A stretch of 39,904 nt of DNA from Methanobacteriota archaeon (GTDB taxonomy: Archaea; Thermoplasmatota; Poseidoniia; Poseidoniales; Poseidoniaceae), in contig JABIGM010000016.1 in assembly GCA_018650165.1 (NCBI GenBank), forward strand, positions 1-39,904. The letters are read 5' to 3'. Position numbers and translations under genes: made by a program. The notes under the pieces were generated by a model. It was not told the origin of the DNA. It was given only the letters and a program-made list of their open reading frames with translations, and ran no database searches. Shown here in pieces: positions 31,599 to 39,700 of this stretch. The first letter of the stretch is position 1, and every line of letters begins with the position of its first letter.

Positions 31599-32418
31599 CT
31601 TCTGACACCTCACGTAACTCTGGGGTTCTGCCCGTCAAGAATCGTCGCCACCATTTGGAAATCTTTCCTTCCTTTTCATTGTCTTCGTTGCGCAATCTAG
31701 CTTTATCGGATGTAAGTGATACATACGCATCCTCAAGTGAACTCTCACCAGTTAGCTCAAGCAGAACTGATGGTGAACCATCTGCTCGAATTGTACCATT
31801 ATGCACGATAATTATGCGATCACACACTTGTTGAGCCTCTGCTAAATGGTGTGTACTGTAAATCACAGTCCCCCCCTCATCCCTTAGTTGTCCAACCAAG
31901 GTTCTTACAGTTCGAGCACTAGTAACATCAAGTCCAGCAGTAGGTTCGTCTAGTAACAAAATATCAGGCCCATGTGCTAGTGCGCGAAGTAAAGCGGTTT
32001 TTTGTCGCATACCACGGCTGAAACCTTTGGTGTGGCGTGAGAGTGAATCGGTAATGTCAAGTCGTTCTGCAAAATGTGAGACACGGTCCCATGCAACATC
32101 ATCAGAAATACCATACATTCGAGAATGATATCGAATGTTTTCCCAAGCAGTTAGTCTTGAATAAAGGCCAGTTGACTCGGGTACAACGCCTAATTTTTTA
32201 CGCATTGTAGAGACCTGCTTGTCTCCAAATAAGATTGTTCCACTAGACGGCTCCATCACTCCAGCCATCAACCGCAATAGAGTTGTTTTGCCTGCTCCGT
32301 TGCCACCAACAAGACCGATTACTTGCCCAGGATTTATCTCTAAATCTACACGGGTAAGAGCATCAACTTCTCCAAAACTTTTCGCGACTCCATCGAGTGT
32401 CAGAAGCGGTCCGCTCAT
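31591..32418 (-). CDS. ABC transporter ATP-binding protein (NatA/CcmA-like)
   Basis: This 275-residue ATPase drives the adjacent permease. It has the Walker A GLVGGNGAGKTTLLRLMAG near residue 35, a Q-loop-region VVPESTGLYSRLTAWENI (with E replacing the usual Q), the signature FSRGMRQKTALLRALAHGP, Walker B ILLLDEPTAGLD and the switch histidine in STHHLAEAQ. The C-terminal 45 residues are basic and acidic linker-like sequence. It starts 9 nt after a small helical-protein gene and overlaps the permease start by 8 nt. Confidence 0.93.
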   Translation of the reverse strand: MSGPLLTLDGVAKSFGEVDALTRVDLEINPGQVIGLVGGNGAGKTTLLRLMAGVMEPSSGTILFGDKQVSTMRKKLGVVPESTGLYSRLTAWENIRYHSRMYGISDDVAWDRVSHFAERLDITDSLSRHTKGFSRGMRQKTALLRALAHGPDILLLDEPTAGLDVTSARTVRTLVGQLRDEGGTVIYSTHHLAEAQQVCDRIIIVHNGTIRADGSPSVLLELTGESSLEDAYVSLTSDKARLRNEDNEKEGKISKWWRRFLTGRTPELREVSEDE

Positions 32419-32427
32419 GACACTCTG

Positions 32428-32730
32428 TCATCGTCCTGATTCAACAGCATTGTCCAAGCCTGGATGCTTTTGTTCAAGTCTTTCAGCTCTATCTATTTGC
32501 TGTCGTAGTAGCAAGTGGATTTCCTTTTGTGGAACTCCCATATCGATATGATTGGCAATCATTCCCAGTGCCCCTTGTATTACTCCTGCGTCGAGATATG
32601 CATCATTCGAAATGATGTTGTCGTGTCGACACTGCTCAAGCCTGGCCGCTATGAAGGTATATTCATCATGGGCCATTGGGCCAGTCAACATGGGCTGTGC
32701 TAGTAATCGGTCTAGACAGGTTCGCATCAT
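32428..32730 (-). CDS. Small helical hypothetical protein upstream of ABC exporter
   Basis: I do not recognise this 100-residue soluble, mostly alpha-helical protein. It contains YTFIAARLEQCRHDNIIS, IQGALGMIANHIDMG and a long C-terminal helix VPQKEIHLLLRQQIDRAERL. It lacks a signal peptide or membrane helix. It begins 41 nt after the epimerase gene and ends 9 nt before the ABC ATPase, so it belongs to one of these units. A second ATG is 3 nt downstream of the annotated start. Confidence 0.5.
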   Translation of the reverse strand: MMRTCLDRLLAQPMLTGPMAHDEYTFIAARLEQCRHDNIISNDAYLDAGVIQGALGMIANHIDMGVPQKEIHLLLRQQIDRAERLEQKHPGLDNAVESGR

Positions 32731-32771
32731 TTCATGTAACCCGAAGTTACCTATCAGTGCTTTGTATTCAA

Positions 32772-33182
32772 TTATCGTTGAGTGAGTTCAACGAGAACCC
32801 CACCTGTACTTTTTGGGTGAACGAATGCTATTAGTGAATTATTTGCTCCAGTTCTTGGCTCTGTATCAATCATTTGTATTCCATTGGTTACGAGATACTG
32901 AATCATTGCATCCAAGTTTTCTACTCTGAAACATACTTGCTGAACACCTGGGCCACGTTTTGACAAGAATTTCCCAATAGGTGTATCTTCTGCTATTGGT
33001 TCAAGAAGTTCAACCATAGGGGTATGTGAATCATCTTCGCTTGTAGCAAAAAACCGTGTCGTTACACCCTGCTCAGCAACGATTTCATCTTCACCTTCAT
33101 GTAGACCAATCAATCTCCAGAAATGTGATGCATTCTCTAGAGAATTACACGCAATACCAATATGGTCAAGATATATTTTCAT
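32772..33182 (-). CDS. mce: Methylmalonyl-CoA epimerase
   Basis: This enzyme interconverts (S)- and (R)-methylmalonyl-CoA before the mutase step in propionate, odd-chain fatty-acid and branched amino-acid breakdown. The 136-residue vicinal-oxygen-chelate protein starts at the ATG at 33182 (MKIYLDHIGIACNSLE, with the first metal His). It contains MVELLEPIAEDTPIGKFL (metal Glu), GPGVQQVCFRV and FVHPKSTGGVLVELTQ with the second Glu, all family hallmarks. It follows the mutase gene after 8 nt. Confidence 0.95.
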   Translation of the reverse strand: MKIYLDHIGIACNSLENASHFWRLIGLHEGEDEIVAEQGVTTRFFATSEDDSHTPMVELLEPIAEDTPIGKFLSKRGPGVQQVCFRVENLDAMIQYLVTNGIQMIDTEPRTGANNSLIAFVHPKSTGGVLVELTQR

Positions 33183-33190
33183 TTTTTCAC

Positions 33191-34753
33191 CTAAAACCCA
33201 CTGGGTGCCATCCATGTTCCAAAAACATCTTTCATTGCTGAAACAATTTCGCCGAGGGTACAATCTTGCTTCAGTGCAGCAATAACGAGTGGGAATAAAT
33301 TTGAATCACCAGCAGCGCCTTCTCTAATATTTTGTAATGCTAGTTCTACTGATTCAGAATCACGTGCACTCCTAAGTGCACTCAATTTCTTACGCTGCCT
33401 TGAGCCTAATTCAGAATCTGGTTTCAGAACGGGTGGCATCTTTTCTTCTTCTAGAACGCCATGGTTAACACCAACAATTTTTCTATCCCCAGATTCGACT
33501 TGCATTAAATGATTCCAAGCAGCTTCATGGATTTCACGTTGCTGGAATCCTGCTTCGATAGCTTTCAGTGCGCCACCCATCTCTTCAATCTCAGTAATCT
33601 TAGCCCTAGCGGCATCATAGATCTCTGTTGTTAGCATTTCGACAAGATGCGAGCCCCCAAGTGGGTCGACAACGCTAGCAGCCCCGCTCTCTTCTGCAAT
33701 AATTTGTTGTGTTCTTAATGCGACTGTCGCACTTTCTTCAGTTGGCAATCCAAGTGCTTCGTCATATGAATTAGTGTGGAGACTTTGCGTACCTCCACAT
33801 ACTGCGGCTAGAGCTTGAATCGTAACTCTTGAAATATTATTCAATGGTTGTTGTGCAGTTAATGAAACACCAGCAACCTGGGTATGGAATCTAAGCATCG
33901 CACTCTTAGGATTTTTTGGTGAGTATCTTTCAGTAATCAAATCATACCAAAGTTTTCTTGCGGCTCTAAATTTACTTGCCTCTTCAAAAAAGTCATTATG
34001 GCAATTAAAGAAAAACGATATTCTTGGGCCAAATGTATCGATGTCCAATCCTTTTTTGATGGCTGCTTCCACATATGCAAGGGCATTTGCAATAGTGAAT
34101 GCCACTTCCTGTACTGCTGTGGAACCAGCCTCACGGATATGATATCCTGAAATGGAAATCGTATTCCATGCCGGAATTTCAGTAGCGCAATGCTCGAAAA
34201 TATCTGTTATCAATCTCATTGAAGATTCGGGGGGGAATATATGTGTCCCACGGGCGATATACTCTTTCAAAATATCATTTTGGATAGTACCTCGGACCTG
34301 TGATTGACTAACACCATTTTCCTCTGCAACTGCCACATACATGGCGAGCAAAATCATTGCAGGTGCATTTATGGTCATTGATGTTGAAACCTTGTCTAGT
34401 GGTATTTCGGAAAGTAGAATGCGCATATCGTCAAGACATGATATTGAAACTCCGACTCTGCCAACTTCGCCTTCACTCATTTCATCATCCGCATCGAGGC
34501 CTAATTGAGTTGGTAAGTCAAAAGCAACCGACAATCCTTTCTGCCCTCTTTCGAGAAGAAGTTTGAATCGTTCATTGGTAGCCTCAGCACTACTAAATCC
34601 TGCATATTGACGCATTGTCCACAATCGTGAACGATACATTGTATCATGAATTCCACGGGTGTAAGGAGGTTTGCCTGATTCATCAGGACCTGCTATTTTG
34701 GGAACCTCGATTCCACCGAGTGTCCGCCAGTCATTCCTCCGCTGGCCTTCCAT
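33191..34753 (-). CDS. mcmA1: Methylmalonyl-CoA mutase, catalytic (large) subunit
   Basis: This B12-dependent enzyme converts (R)-methylmalonyl-CoA to succinyl-CoA. The 520-residue protein is the TIM-barrel, CoA-binding half, with PYTRGIHDTMYRSRLWTMRQYAGF, LSVAFDLPTQLGLD, TSMTINAPA, ISGYHIREAGSTA, and TAQQPLNNISRVTIQAL. QSLHTNSYDEALGLPTEE marks the end of the barrel. The cobalamin-binding domain (DxHxxG) is not part of this protein, as in other archaeal split enzymes, and is not in the window. It follows the FKBP gene after 14 nt and precedes the epimerase gene. Confidence 0.96.
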   Translation of the reverse strand: MEGQRRNDWRTLGGIEVPKIAGPDESGKPPYTRGIHDTMYRSRLWTMRQYAGFSSAEATNERFKLLLERGQKGLSVAFDLPTQLGLDADDEMSEGEVGRVGVSISCLDDMRILLSEIPLDKVSTSMTINAPAMILLAMYVAVAEENGVSQSQVRGTIQNDILKEYIARGTHIFPPESSMRLITDIFEHCATEIPAWNTISISGYHIREAGSTAVQEVAFTIANALAYVEAAIKKGLDIDTFGPRISFFFNCHNDFFEEASKFRAARKLWYDLITERYSPKNPKSAMLRFHTQVAGVSLTAQQPLNNISRVTIQALAAVCGGTQSLHTNSYDEALGLPTEESATVALRTQQIIAEESGAASVVDPLGGSHLVEMLTTEIYDAARAKITEIEEMGGALKAIEAGFQQREIHEAAWNHLMQVESGDRKIVGVNHGVLEEEKMPPVLKPDSELGSRQRKKLSALRSARDSESVELALQNIREGAAGDSNLFPLVIAALKQDCTLGEIVSAMKDVFGTWMAPSGF

Positions 34754-34767
34754 CTATGTAGTCTCCA

Positions 34768-35250
34768 TCAGTGGTGATGCCCGCCGGGTCCATGAGCATG
34801 TCCATGGGTGATTTCTTCTTCTGAAGCATCCCTCATCTCAACAATTTCAACATTGAATGTTAATGACTTACCAGCTAATGCATGATTAAAATCTACAGTT
34901 ACATTTTCATCTTCTACAATAGTAACTCTGAATGGTCCCATGTCACTTTCTAGAGTCATTCCGACTTCTGGAGTGATTTCTCCAAACATTTCTTTAGGAA
35001 CTTGCTGGATCGCATCGGGGTTATATTCACCATATGCGTCATCAGAAGTTAAGGTAAATTCTACTTTATCTCCAACTTTAGAACCCATTAATTCTCTTTC
35101 GAATCCCGGTATCATCTGCTTGTGACCCACAAGGAAGGTTAGAGGATCTCTACCTTCACTAGAATCGAAAATTTCTCCACTATCTGGTAGAGTACCAGTA
35201 TAGTGTACGCTCACTACTTTGTTATCTTCAATTGTTGACATCTTAATCAT
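34768..35250 (-). CDS. FKBP-type peptidyl-prolyl isomerase with His-rich tail (SlyD-like)
   Basis: FKBP proteins speed proline isomerisation and act as chaperones. The 160-residue protein has VVSVHYTGTLPDSGEIFDSS, LTFLVGHKQMIPGFERELMG and VDFNHALAGKSLTFNVEI, with the IF insert domain between about residues 75 and 125 as in SlyD. The C-terminus is HGHAHGPGGHHH, resembling the nickel-binding tail of SlyD. Its ATG overlaps the stop of the upstream lysine/alanine-rich gene (ATGA); an ATG at 35241 is possible. Confidence 0.92.
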   Translation of the reverse strand: MIKMSTIEDNKVVSVHYTGTLPDSGEIFDSSEGRDPLTFLVGHKQMIPGFERELMGSKVGDKVEFTLTSDDAYGEYNPDAIQQVPKEMFGEITPEVGMTLESDMGPFRVTIVEDENVTVDFNHALAGKSLTFNVEIVEMRDASEEEITHGHAHGPGGHHH

Positions 35251-36098
35251 CTCTTTGTTGTATATCTTTTCACTATCTTTCTGAATTCATCTGCAACATC
35301 GCTTGGGATAATCAGTTCCGCTTCCTTTTGGCTGATGAACTCAATAGCATCTGCAACACCAATGCGTTCACCTTTAGCCCAAATTTGTCCCAAGATATTA
35401 GATCGGTGTTCCTCACTAATTGCTTCATTATCAAGAAGGTCCCTCGCGATGTACTTGTACTCGAGATATTTTCTTCTATCTAATTTACGTGATTGAGGTT
35501 GGCGTCCGCCTCCTTTCTTATCTCCATGGCGACGCCTTTTGTTTCTTGTTTCCTTAAGTTTAATTTCAGTTGTAATGGTCTTGAAGACATTGGCTGAACC
35601 AATAGCAACAGCCTGCTGAACCTCGGTCACATTTGATTCTACGATTTCTGGTGTCACTACATCCGCGACAACTTCAATTTCTGAGACTTCTGTGGAAACA
35701 ATTTCCTCGGTGGCCCCTAGATTTTTAGCATCTTGTGCCTCTTTAGCAAATTTAGCAGTAGCAGCAGACTTTGCTCGTAGTGAGGCTAGTCTATCCTCTC
35801 TACTATCAGGTTTTTTGATTGCTGCTGTGGGAGCAGGTTTGGGTTGTGGAGATGGCTTGTGCGTTGGAGGTTTTTCAGCAGGTTTCAGCTTTTTCTTCTC
35901 TTCTGCCTCTTTTCGCAGGCGCAGTGCCTCCATAGCAGCCTTCTGTTTAGCGGCTAAATCTGCTGAAGGCTTAGTTGCCTCAGTAGTGCGTGGGCGCTGT
36001 GCAGGACGGGGGTTTCGCTCCTTGCGGTCACGAGCTTTCTGGCTTGCATTTGGTGCAAAAGGATTGAATGGCTCATCCTTGCGCCTTCGCCCGTTCAT
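35247..36098 (-). CDS. Hypothetical protein: disordered basic N-terminus, conserved helical C-terminus
   Basis: This protein has 283 residues. Residues 1-115 are low-complexity Lys/Arg/Ala/Pro with many charged repeats (such as EAEEKKKLKPAEK). An acidic Val/Glu stretch and a basic NKRRRHGDKKGGG patch follow. The C-terminal about 80 residues (RKLDRRKYLEYKYIARDLLD onward) look like a folded helical domain. The composition suggests a nucleic-acid- or ribosome-associated protein, but I do not recognise the family. It overlaps the FKBP gene by 4 nt. Its ATG at 36098 lies 43 nt beyond kae1. Confidence 0.6.
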   Translation of the reverse strand: MNGRRRKDEPFNPFAPNASQKARDRKERNPRPAQRPRTTEATKPSADLAAKQKAAMEALRLRKEAEEKKKLKPAEKPPTHKPSPQPKPAPTAAIKKPDSREDRLASLRAKSAATAKFAKEAQDAKNLGATEEIVSTEVSEIEVVADVVTPEIVESNVTEVQQAVAIGSANVFKTITTEIKLKETRNKRRRHGDKKGGGRQPQSRKLDRRKYLEYKYIARDLLDNEAISEEHRSNILGQIWAKGERIGVADAIEFISQKEAELIIPSDVADEFRKIVKRYTTKR

Positions 36099-36141
36099 AT
36101 TGTTGCGGCTTATCGGCCTCTCATAACCCTTGGCATCCTAT

Positions 36142-37155
36142 TTAGGGCCACACAACAGGTGTTTGGTCAGTTCGCATTTCTTGGTCGATTCCAGAACTTG
36201 CCAAGGTTGTGGTACGCCCATATCCAATTTCTAGCCAACCAAGCCGAGCAATCATTGTTCCATTATCGATGCAGTACATTCGTGGCGGGCAGAAACTTTC
36301 AGCCATTCTTTCCTCACACATTAGTGCTGACATATCACGTAATCTTTGGTTGCATGCCACACCGCCACCAAGTAGAATCTCGGCCTTTCCAGTATGCGCT
36401 AATGCGCGCTCTGCAACCTCAACGCATGCAGCGAATGCGTGTTCTTGCAAACTCCAACACACAGCGGCAAATGGCTTTCCTTCACTTACAAGTTTGTTAG
36501 CAGCACTCATTAGTCCGGAGAATGCAAGATCCATCCCGTGAACCGCATAGGGTAATTCCAAACCCTGTAATGAGGAGTTTGGATTATTTTCCAGCCATTC
36601 AAGAGCATGCTTTTCGATTACAGGCCCACCTGGAAAAGGGATGCCATGGTTTCTAGCAAACTTATCCAGCATATTCCCTATTCCTATGTCTAATGTCTCG
36701 CCAAGAACTCGGTACCGACCATCTAATCTGGCAATGACCTGGGTATTACCACCACTAACATAGAGTAAAATTGGGTCCTTGCAACCACATTGTTCCCGTC
36801 CGATTTCAATATGGGCTACACAGTGGTTTACCCCGACTAAAGGGACTCCTAAGTAAGTAGAAATGGACCTAGCTGCTGCCGCACCGGTTCGCAAGCACGC
36901 GCCCATTCCCGGGCCTTGTGAATAAGAAACTGCACCAATCTCAGACGGTTTTAAATTATTATCAGCAAGCAATTTTTTCAATAGATGTGAAGAAACCTCC
37001 ACATGATGGTCGGCAGCCTCGCGTGGATGGATACCACCTTCGGTAGGGCGCAATGTGTCGGTGCATGAGGGTCGAGGGCTACCGGTGGCATCTACTAACC
37101 CGAATGAAAGTGTATGTGCAGTGGATTCAATACCGAGTATCCAACCATCAGCCAT
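36142..37155 (-). CDS. kae1: tRNA N6-threonylcarbamoyladenosine synthase subunit Kae1
   Basis: Kae1 (TsaD/OSGEP family) transfers threonylcarbamoyl to A37 of ANN-decoding tRNAs within the KEOPS complex. The 337-residue protein starts ILGIESTAHTLSFGLV. It has the metal-binding HCVAHIEIG (HxxxH), LLYVSGGNTQV, LAFSGLMSA, LLGGGVACN and CIDNGTMIARLG, all family hallmarks. Some archaea fuse Kae1 to the kinase Bud32; this protein ends without a kinase, so Bud32 must be elsewhere. It is divergent from hutI across 52 nt containing a TATA-like box. Confidence 0.95.
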   Translation of the reverse strand: MADGWILGIESTAHTLSFGLVDATGSPRPSCTDTLRPTEGGIHPREAADHHVEVSSHLLKKLLADNNLKPSEIGAVSYSQGPGMGACLRTGAAAARSISTYLGVPLVGVNHCVAHIEIGREQCGCKDPILLYVSGGNTQVIARLDGRYRVLGETLDIGIGNMLDKFARNHGIPFPGGPVIEKHALEWLENNPNSSLQGLELPYAVHGMDLAFSGLMSAANKLVSEGKPFAAVCWSLQEHAFAACVEVAERALAHTGKAEILLGGGVACNQRLRDMSALMCEERMAESFCPPRMYCIDNGTMIARLGWLEIGYGRTTTLASSGIDQEMRTDQTPVVWP

Positions 37156-37169
37156 GTCATCTGGCTGTA

Positions 37170-37180
37170 GGATATACTAT
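37170..37180. promoter_or_regulatory. TATA-like box shared by divergent kae1 and hutI
   Basis: GGATATACTAT is the only AT-rich box in the 52-nt spacer. It is centred about 33 nt before the hutI ATG and about 20 nt before the kae1 ATG. Its near-symmetric form could direct transcription both ways, although the kae1 spacing is short for a leaderless start. Confidence 0.35.
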
Positions 37181-37207
37181 CTAACGGTTCCATACTCCCT
37201 GTGACAT

Positions 37208-38449
37208 ATGCAGCGACTTCTAACCAATGTCGGGCCCCTGGTTCACCTTGCTGGTGAAGGTCCGATTGTTGGAAAAATTATTGATGAAAGTCAGTATGTT
37301 GCTGAGCCTGGTCTTGGAATATTAATTGAAGATCACACAATCATAAAAATAGCGCCCTCCAAAGAATTGCAGGAAGAATACACGCAAGCCGAGGTATTGG
37401 ATTTGGAGGGAAAAGCCGTAATCCCTGGGCTCGTTGATTCACATACACACTTACTCTGGACCGGCGATAGAAGCCGTGAGGTTTCATGGAAACAACAGGG
37501 CTTGACCTATTCCCAAATCAGCGAATTGGGTGGTGGAATTGGCGCTACTGTGGCGCCAACGCGCGGGGCCACAAAATCGGAATTAGCCCACCATGGAATC
37601 GAAAGGATGCGAGAATCTTTACGCAATGGAACTACACATCTTGAGGCGAAATCGGGATATGGTTTAGATACCGAATCAGAATTACGTTTACTTGAGATTG
37701 CAGAAGGCTTGAGCGCAGTTGAGCGTTTACCTTCACTTGACTTGACATGGATGGGAGCTCATGCTTCCCCTATTGGAGGTAGTATCGATTCTTATGCAGA
37801 GGAGATTTTGTCTGAACAACTCCCTGCAGTAATCGAACAAGGCATTGCCCGTAGTGCCGATATTTTTTGTGAACCGGGATGGTTTTCATTAGAACAAAGT
37901 GAAGATATTCTGAAGGCTAGCCGCAAAGGTGGACTTGACCTAAGAATGCACATCGATGAGTTCGTAGATGGAGGTGGAGGGGAACTCGCATCTGAACTGA
38001 AAGTAGTAACTGCTGACCATGCTCACTACACGAATGATGATTCGAGAGCAGCGATGCATGATTCGGAAGTGAATACTGGATTCTTACCGGGTACGCCCTA
38101 TGCAATGGGTGATGATTATCCTCCATTTTCTCATTGTTTAGAACATAATTGGGCATGGTCATTCGCATCAGACTTCAATCCAAATTGTCGCACACTCAGT
38201 CTCCCCTTCCTCGCATCAATATTAGTCCAGCGCAATGATATATCACCAATTACTGCTCTAGCAGCATGTACTAGAAATTCAGCATTAACCACCCCACACC
38301 CCTCAGGGTTGGTTCATGGGCAGATCAGGGAAGGTGGTATTGCAAATCTCAATATTATTGATGGGCCACACTGGCAAGCTTGGTGTTTGCAACCCGGTCA
38401 TTCTCCATTCGCTTTAACAATCTTAGAAGGAGAATTGATTTTTCATTAA
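37208..38449 (+). CDS. hutI: Imidazolonepropionase (HutI)
   Basis: HutI hydrolyses imidazolone-5-propionate to N-formimino-L-glutamate in histidine degradation. The 413-residue amidohydrolase has the metal motif DSHTHLLWTGDRSREV near 77, and SGYGLDTESELRLLEI near 150. HIDEFVDGGGGELA (metal His and Glu) is followed by VTADHAHYTNDD and SDFNPNC (metal Asp). Length and motifs match bacterial and marine-archaeal HutI. No hutH, hutU or hutG gene is adjacent, so the rest of the pathway lies elsewhere or is absent. Confidence 0.92.
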   Translation: MQRLLTNVGPLVHLAGEGPIVGKIIDESQYVAEPGLGILIEDHTIIKIAPSKELQEEYTQAEVLDLEGKAVIPGLVDSHTHLLWTGDRSREVSWKQQGLTYSQISELGGGIGATVAPTRGATKSELAHHGIERMRESLRNGTTHLEAKSGYGLDTESELRLLEIAEGLSAVERLPSLDLTWMGAHASPIGGSIDSYAEEILSEQLPAVIEQGIARSADIFCEPGWFSLEQSEDILKASRKGGLDLRMHIDEFVDGGGGELASELKVVTADHAHYTNDDSRAAMHDSEVNTGFLPGTPYAMGDDYPPFSHCLEHNWAWSFASDFNPNCRTLSLPFLASILVQRNDISPITALAACTRNSALTTPHPSGLVHGQIREGGIANLNIIDGPHWQAWCLQPGHSPFALTILEGELIFH

Positions 38450-38472
38450 TGTCTAATTAGAAGAGGATTAGT

Positions 38473-38808
38473 ATGAAATCAAAAAATACCTATTGGCTTG
38501 AAACGGTTGTATGCTCAGCACGCAAGGGTGTTGATGTTAGACTAGAGAGGATGCTTGAAGCAAGGCAAGAAATGCGCCGGCGGACAGAAGGCTGCGTTCG
38601 AGCCTGGGTTTCGAGATCGATTGATGGCCAACCTATGTTTCTGCTACAGGCGATATATGATGATGAAGATTCTTGGCGAAGAAGTGCCAAAAGAGTTTCA
38701 GAAGAGCTCGATTCGAGGGATGGTGGAATCGAATCCTTACTTGGAGGGCCACCTCTAGTGGGTATTTTCGCATTGAACTCTGAAAACATAGATTTGGAGA
38801 GCCCCTAG
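38473..38808 (+). CDS. Small ferredoxin-fold (ABM-like) hypothetical protein
   Basis: The pattern of this 111-residue protein is a strand (YWLETVVCSARKG), a long helix (VDVRLERMLEARQEMRRRTEG), two strands (CVRAWVSRSID and PMFLLQAIYDDED), a helix (SWRRSAKRVSEELDS) and a terminal strand. This resembles the antibiotic-biosynthesis-monooxygenase/Dabb dimeric fold. No catalytic residue identifies a substrate. It starts 23 nt after hutI and is probably cotranscribed with it. The stop is followed at once by a hairpin. Confidence 0.5.
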   Translation: MKSKNTYWLETVVCSARKGVDVRLERMLEARQEMRRRTEGCVRAWVSRSIDGQPMFLLQAIYDDEDSWRRSAKRVSEELDSRDGGIESLLGGPPLVGIFALNSENIDLESP

Positions 38809-38809
38809 T

Positions 38810-38835
38810 TGTCGCATAACATACATTATGCGACA
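38810..38835 (+). terminator. Perfect 10-bp inverted repeat after the ABM-like gene
   Basis: TGTCGCATAA pairs exactly with TTATGCGACA around the 6-nt loop CATACA, starting 2 nt after the stop codon. A short GGTTTTTC run follows at about 38837-38843. The position and the T-run fit a transcription end, while the symmetric sequence also fits a dimeric regulator site. Confidence 0.5.
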
Positions 38836-38910
38836 CGGTTTTTCACAAGCATGTGTCTAATGCCTCGCAGTAGTCTGATTAGAGTAGTTTTTTTCAAAGA
38901 AATAGAATTT

Positions 38911-38934
38911 ACCCCTTTGAAGAGGGGGGTTTTT
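38911..38934 (+). terminator. GC hairpin followed by T-run
   Basis: ACCCCTTT pairs with the following AGAGGGG (one wobble) over a small loop, and five T residues follow at 38930-38934. It sits within a larger imperfect inverted repeat (TCAAAGAA near 38894 with TTCTTTGA near 38952). The 200-nt spacer 38809-39009 holds no protein frame I believe. The layout suggests a terminator or a small structured RNA. Confidence 0.4.
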
Positions 38935-39009
38935 GCTAAAAAAATCAAATTCTTTGACTTTGCAATCATAGGATTCATTAGAGCGAATCTGTAGGGACTT
39001 TTGTTGCTC

Positions 39010-39162
39010 ATGTCTGAAGTTAGCGGATTTTGTTTGAAGTGCAAGACCTATGGTCCAATCAAGGATGGGAAAATGATTGTAATGAGTAACGGTCGCACCA
39101 GATGCGGAGGCGTTTGTTCGCAAGAAGGGTGCACTGGTAAAATTTCAAAGATTGTATCTTGA
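39010..39162 (+). CDS. Small zinc-ribbon protein (DUF5679-like)
   Basis: This 50-residue protein starts MSEVSGFCLKCKTYGPI and contains VMSNGRTRCGGVC followed by CTGKISK. The CxxC pair near residues 8-11, the NGR turn and the later cysteines resemble DUF5679 proteins (FCxKCk...NGRpxxxGxC..CGT). Two further cysteines (36 and 41) are spaced as CSQEGC, one residue longer than a standard CxxC. The function is unknown; such proteins are often near RNA or DNA genes. tRNA-Val lies 50 nt downstream on the same strand. Confidence 0.7.
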   Translation: MSEVSGFCLKCKTYGPIKDGKMIVMSNGRTRCGGVCSQEGCTGKISKIVS

Positions 39163-39180
39163 TATCGTTTACCGATTCGG

Positions 39181-39189
39181 ATATATATG
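39181..39189 (+). promoter_or_regulatory. TATA box of tRNA-Val gene
   Basis: ATATATATG lies about 28 nt upstream of the first base of the tRNA. This matches the archaeal TATA-to-start spacing for a tRNA transcribed with little or no 5' leader. Confidence 0.5.
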
Positions 39190-39212
39190 CCATCACAGTG
39201 GCCAAGTTGCTA

Positions 39213-39285
39213 GGGCTCGTGGTCTAGGGGTTATGACGTTGCCTTGACATGGCAAAGATCGCCAGTTCAATTCTGGCCGAGCCCA
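39213..39285 (+). tRNA. trnV: tRNA-Val (anticodon GAC)
   Basis: The acceptor stem GGGCTCG pairs with CGAGCCC. The anticodon stem TTGCC/GGCAA encloses the loop TTGACAT, giving anticodon GAC (valine, codons GTC/GTT). The T-arm GCCAG/CTGGC holds the loop TTCAATT. The discriminator base is A, followed by CC in the DNA, so CCA is only partly encoded. There is no intron in the anticodon loop. Confidence 0.95.
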
Positions 39286-39345
39286 CCTAGCATTTACAGC
39301 TATGATTTTAGATTATTACGCTTTTAATTAACGTTTAGCATTAAA

Positions 39346-39696
39346 TCAATCTTTTACTACTTCTTCAGATTCGGGAATATTTTGTTCCTTGATCGTGACA
39401 GGGTTTTCATCCACAAATGAGAAATCGGTTGAACCACCGCTCCAATCCTTTACTGAACTTTCATCTCCTTCAAACTCTTCATCGGCAATAGCTGAACCTG
39501 GGTTAATTGAGTAATCTACTGGATCAATATTTCTCGAACGGTTCCGTTCTTCCGGTGTTGGAGCCGCACGTTCCTCTAGGTGTGCACCAGAGTGAAAAGT
39601 TCCACATTCGGGGCACCGAATCGTACCTTTGTCAGAAATAGTACCGCACACAGGACATGACTCCTTACCAACAAGAGCATCAAGTTGGTCGGTCAT
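39346..39696 (-). CDS. Acidic protein with N-terminal zinc ribbon
   Basis: The 116-residue protein (from the ATG at 39696) begins MTDQLDALVGKESCPVCG and continues with IRCPECGTF. This is a four-cysteine zinc ribbon at about residues 14-34. The remaining 80 residues are acidic and probably disordered, with FEGDESSVKDWSGG and a NPVTIKEQNIPESEE tail. No family is recognised. It begins 4 nt after the stop of the partial acidic gene, so the two form one unit. Confidence 0.6.
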   Translation of the reverse strand: MTDQLDALVGKESCPVCGTISDKGTIRCPECGTFHSGAHLEERAAPTPEERNRSRNIDPVDYSINPGSAIADEEFEGDESSVKDWSGGSTDFSFVDENPVTIKEQNIPESEEVVKD

Positions 39697-39700
39697 ATAA

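Noticed and set aside
34768..34810. His-rich repeat coding as a DNA repeat element
   Set aside because: It is simply the 3' end of the FKBP gene encoding a His/Gly tail, not an intergenic repeat.
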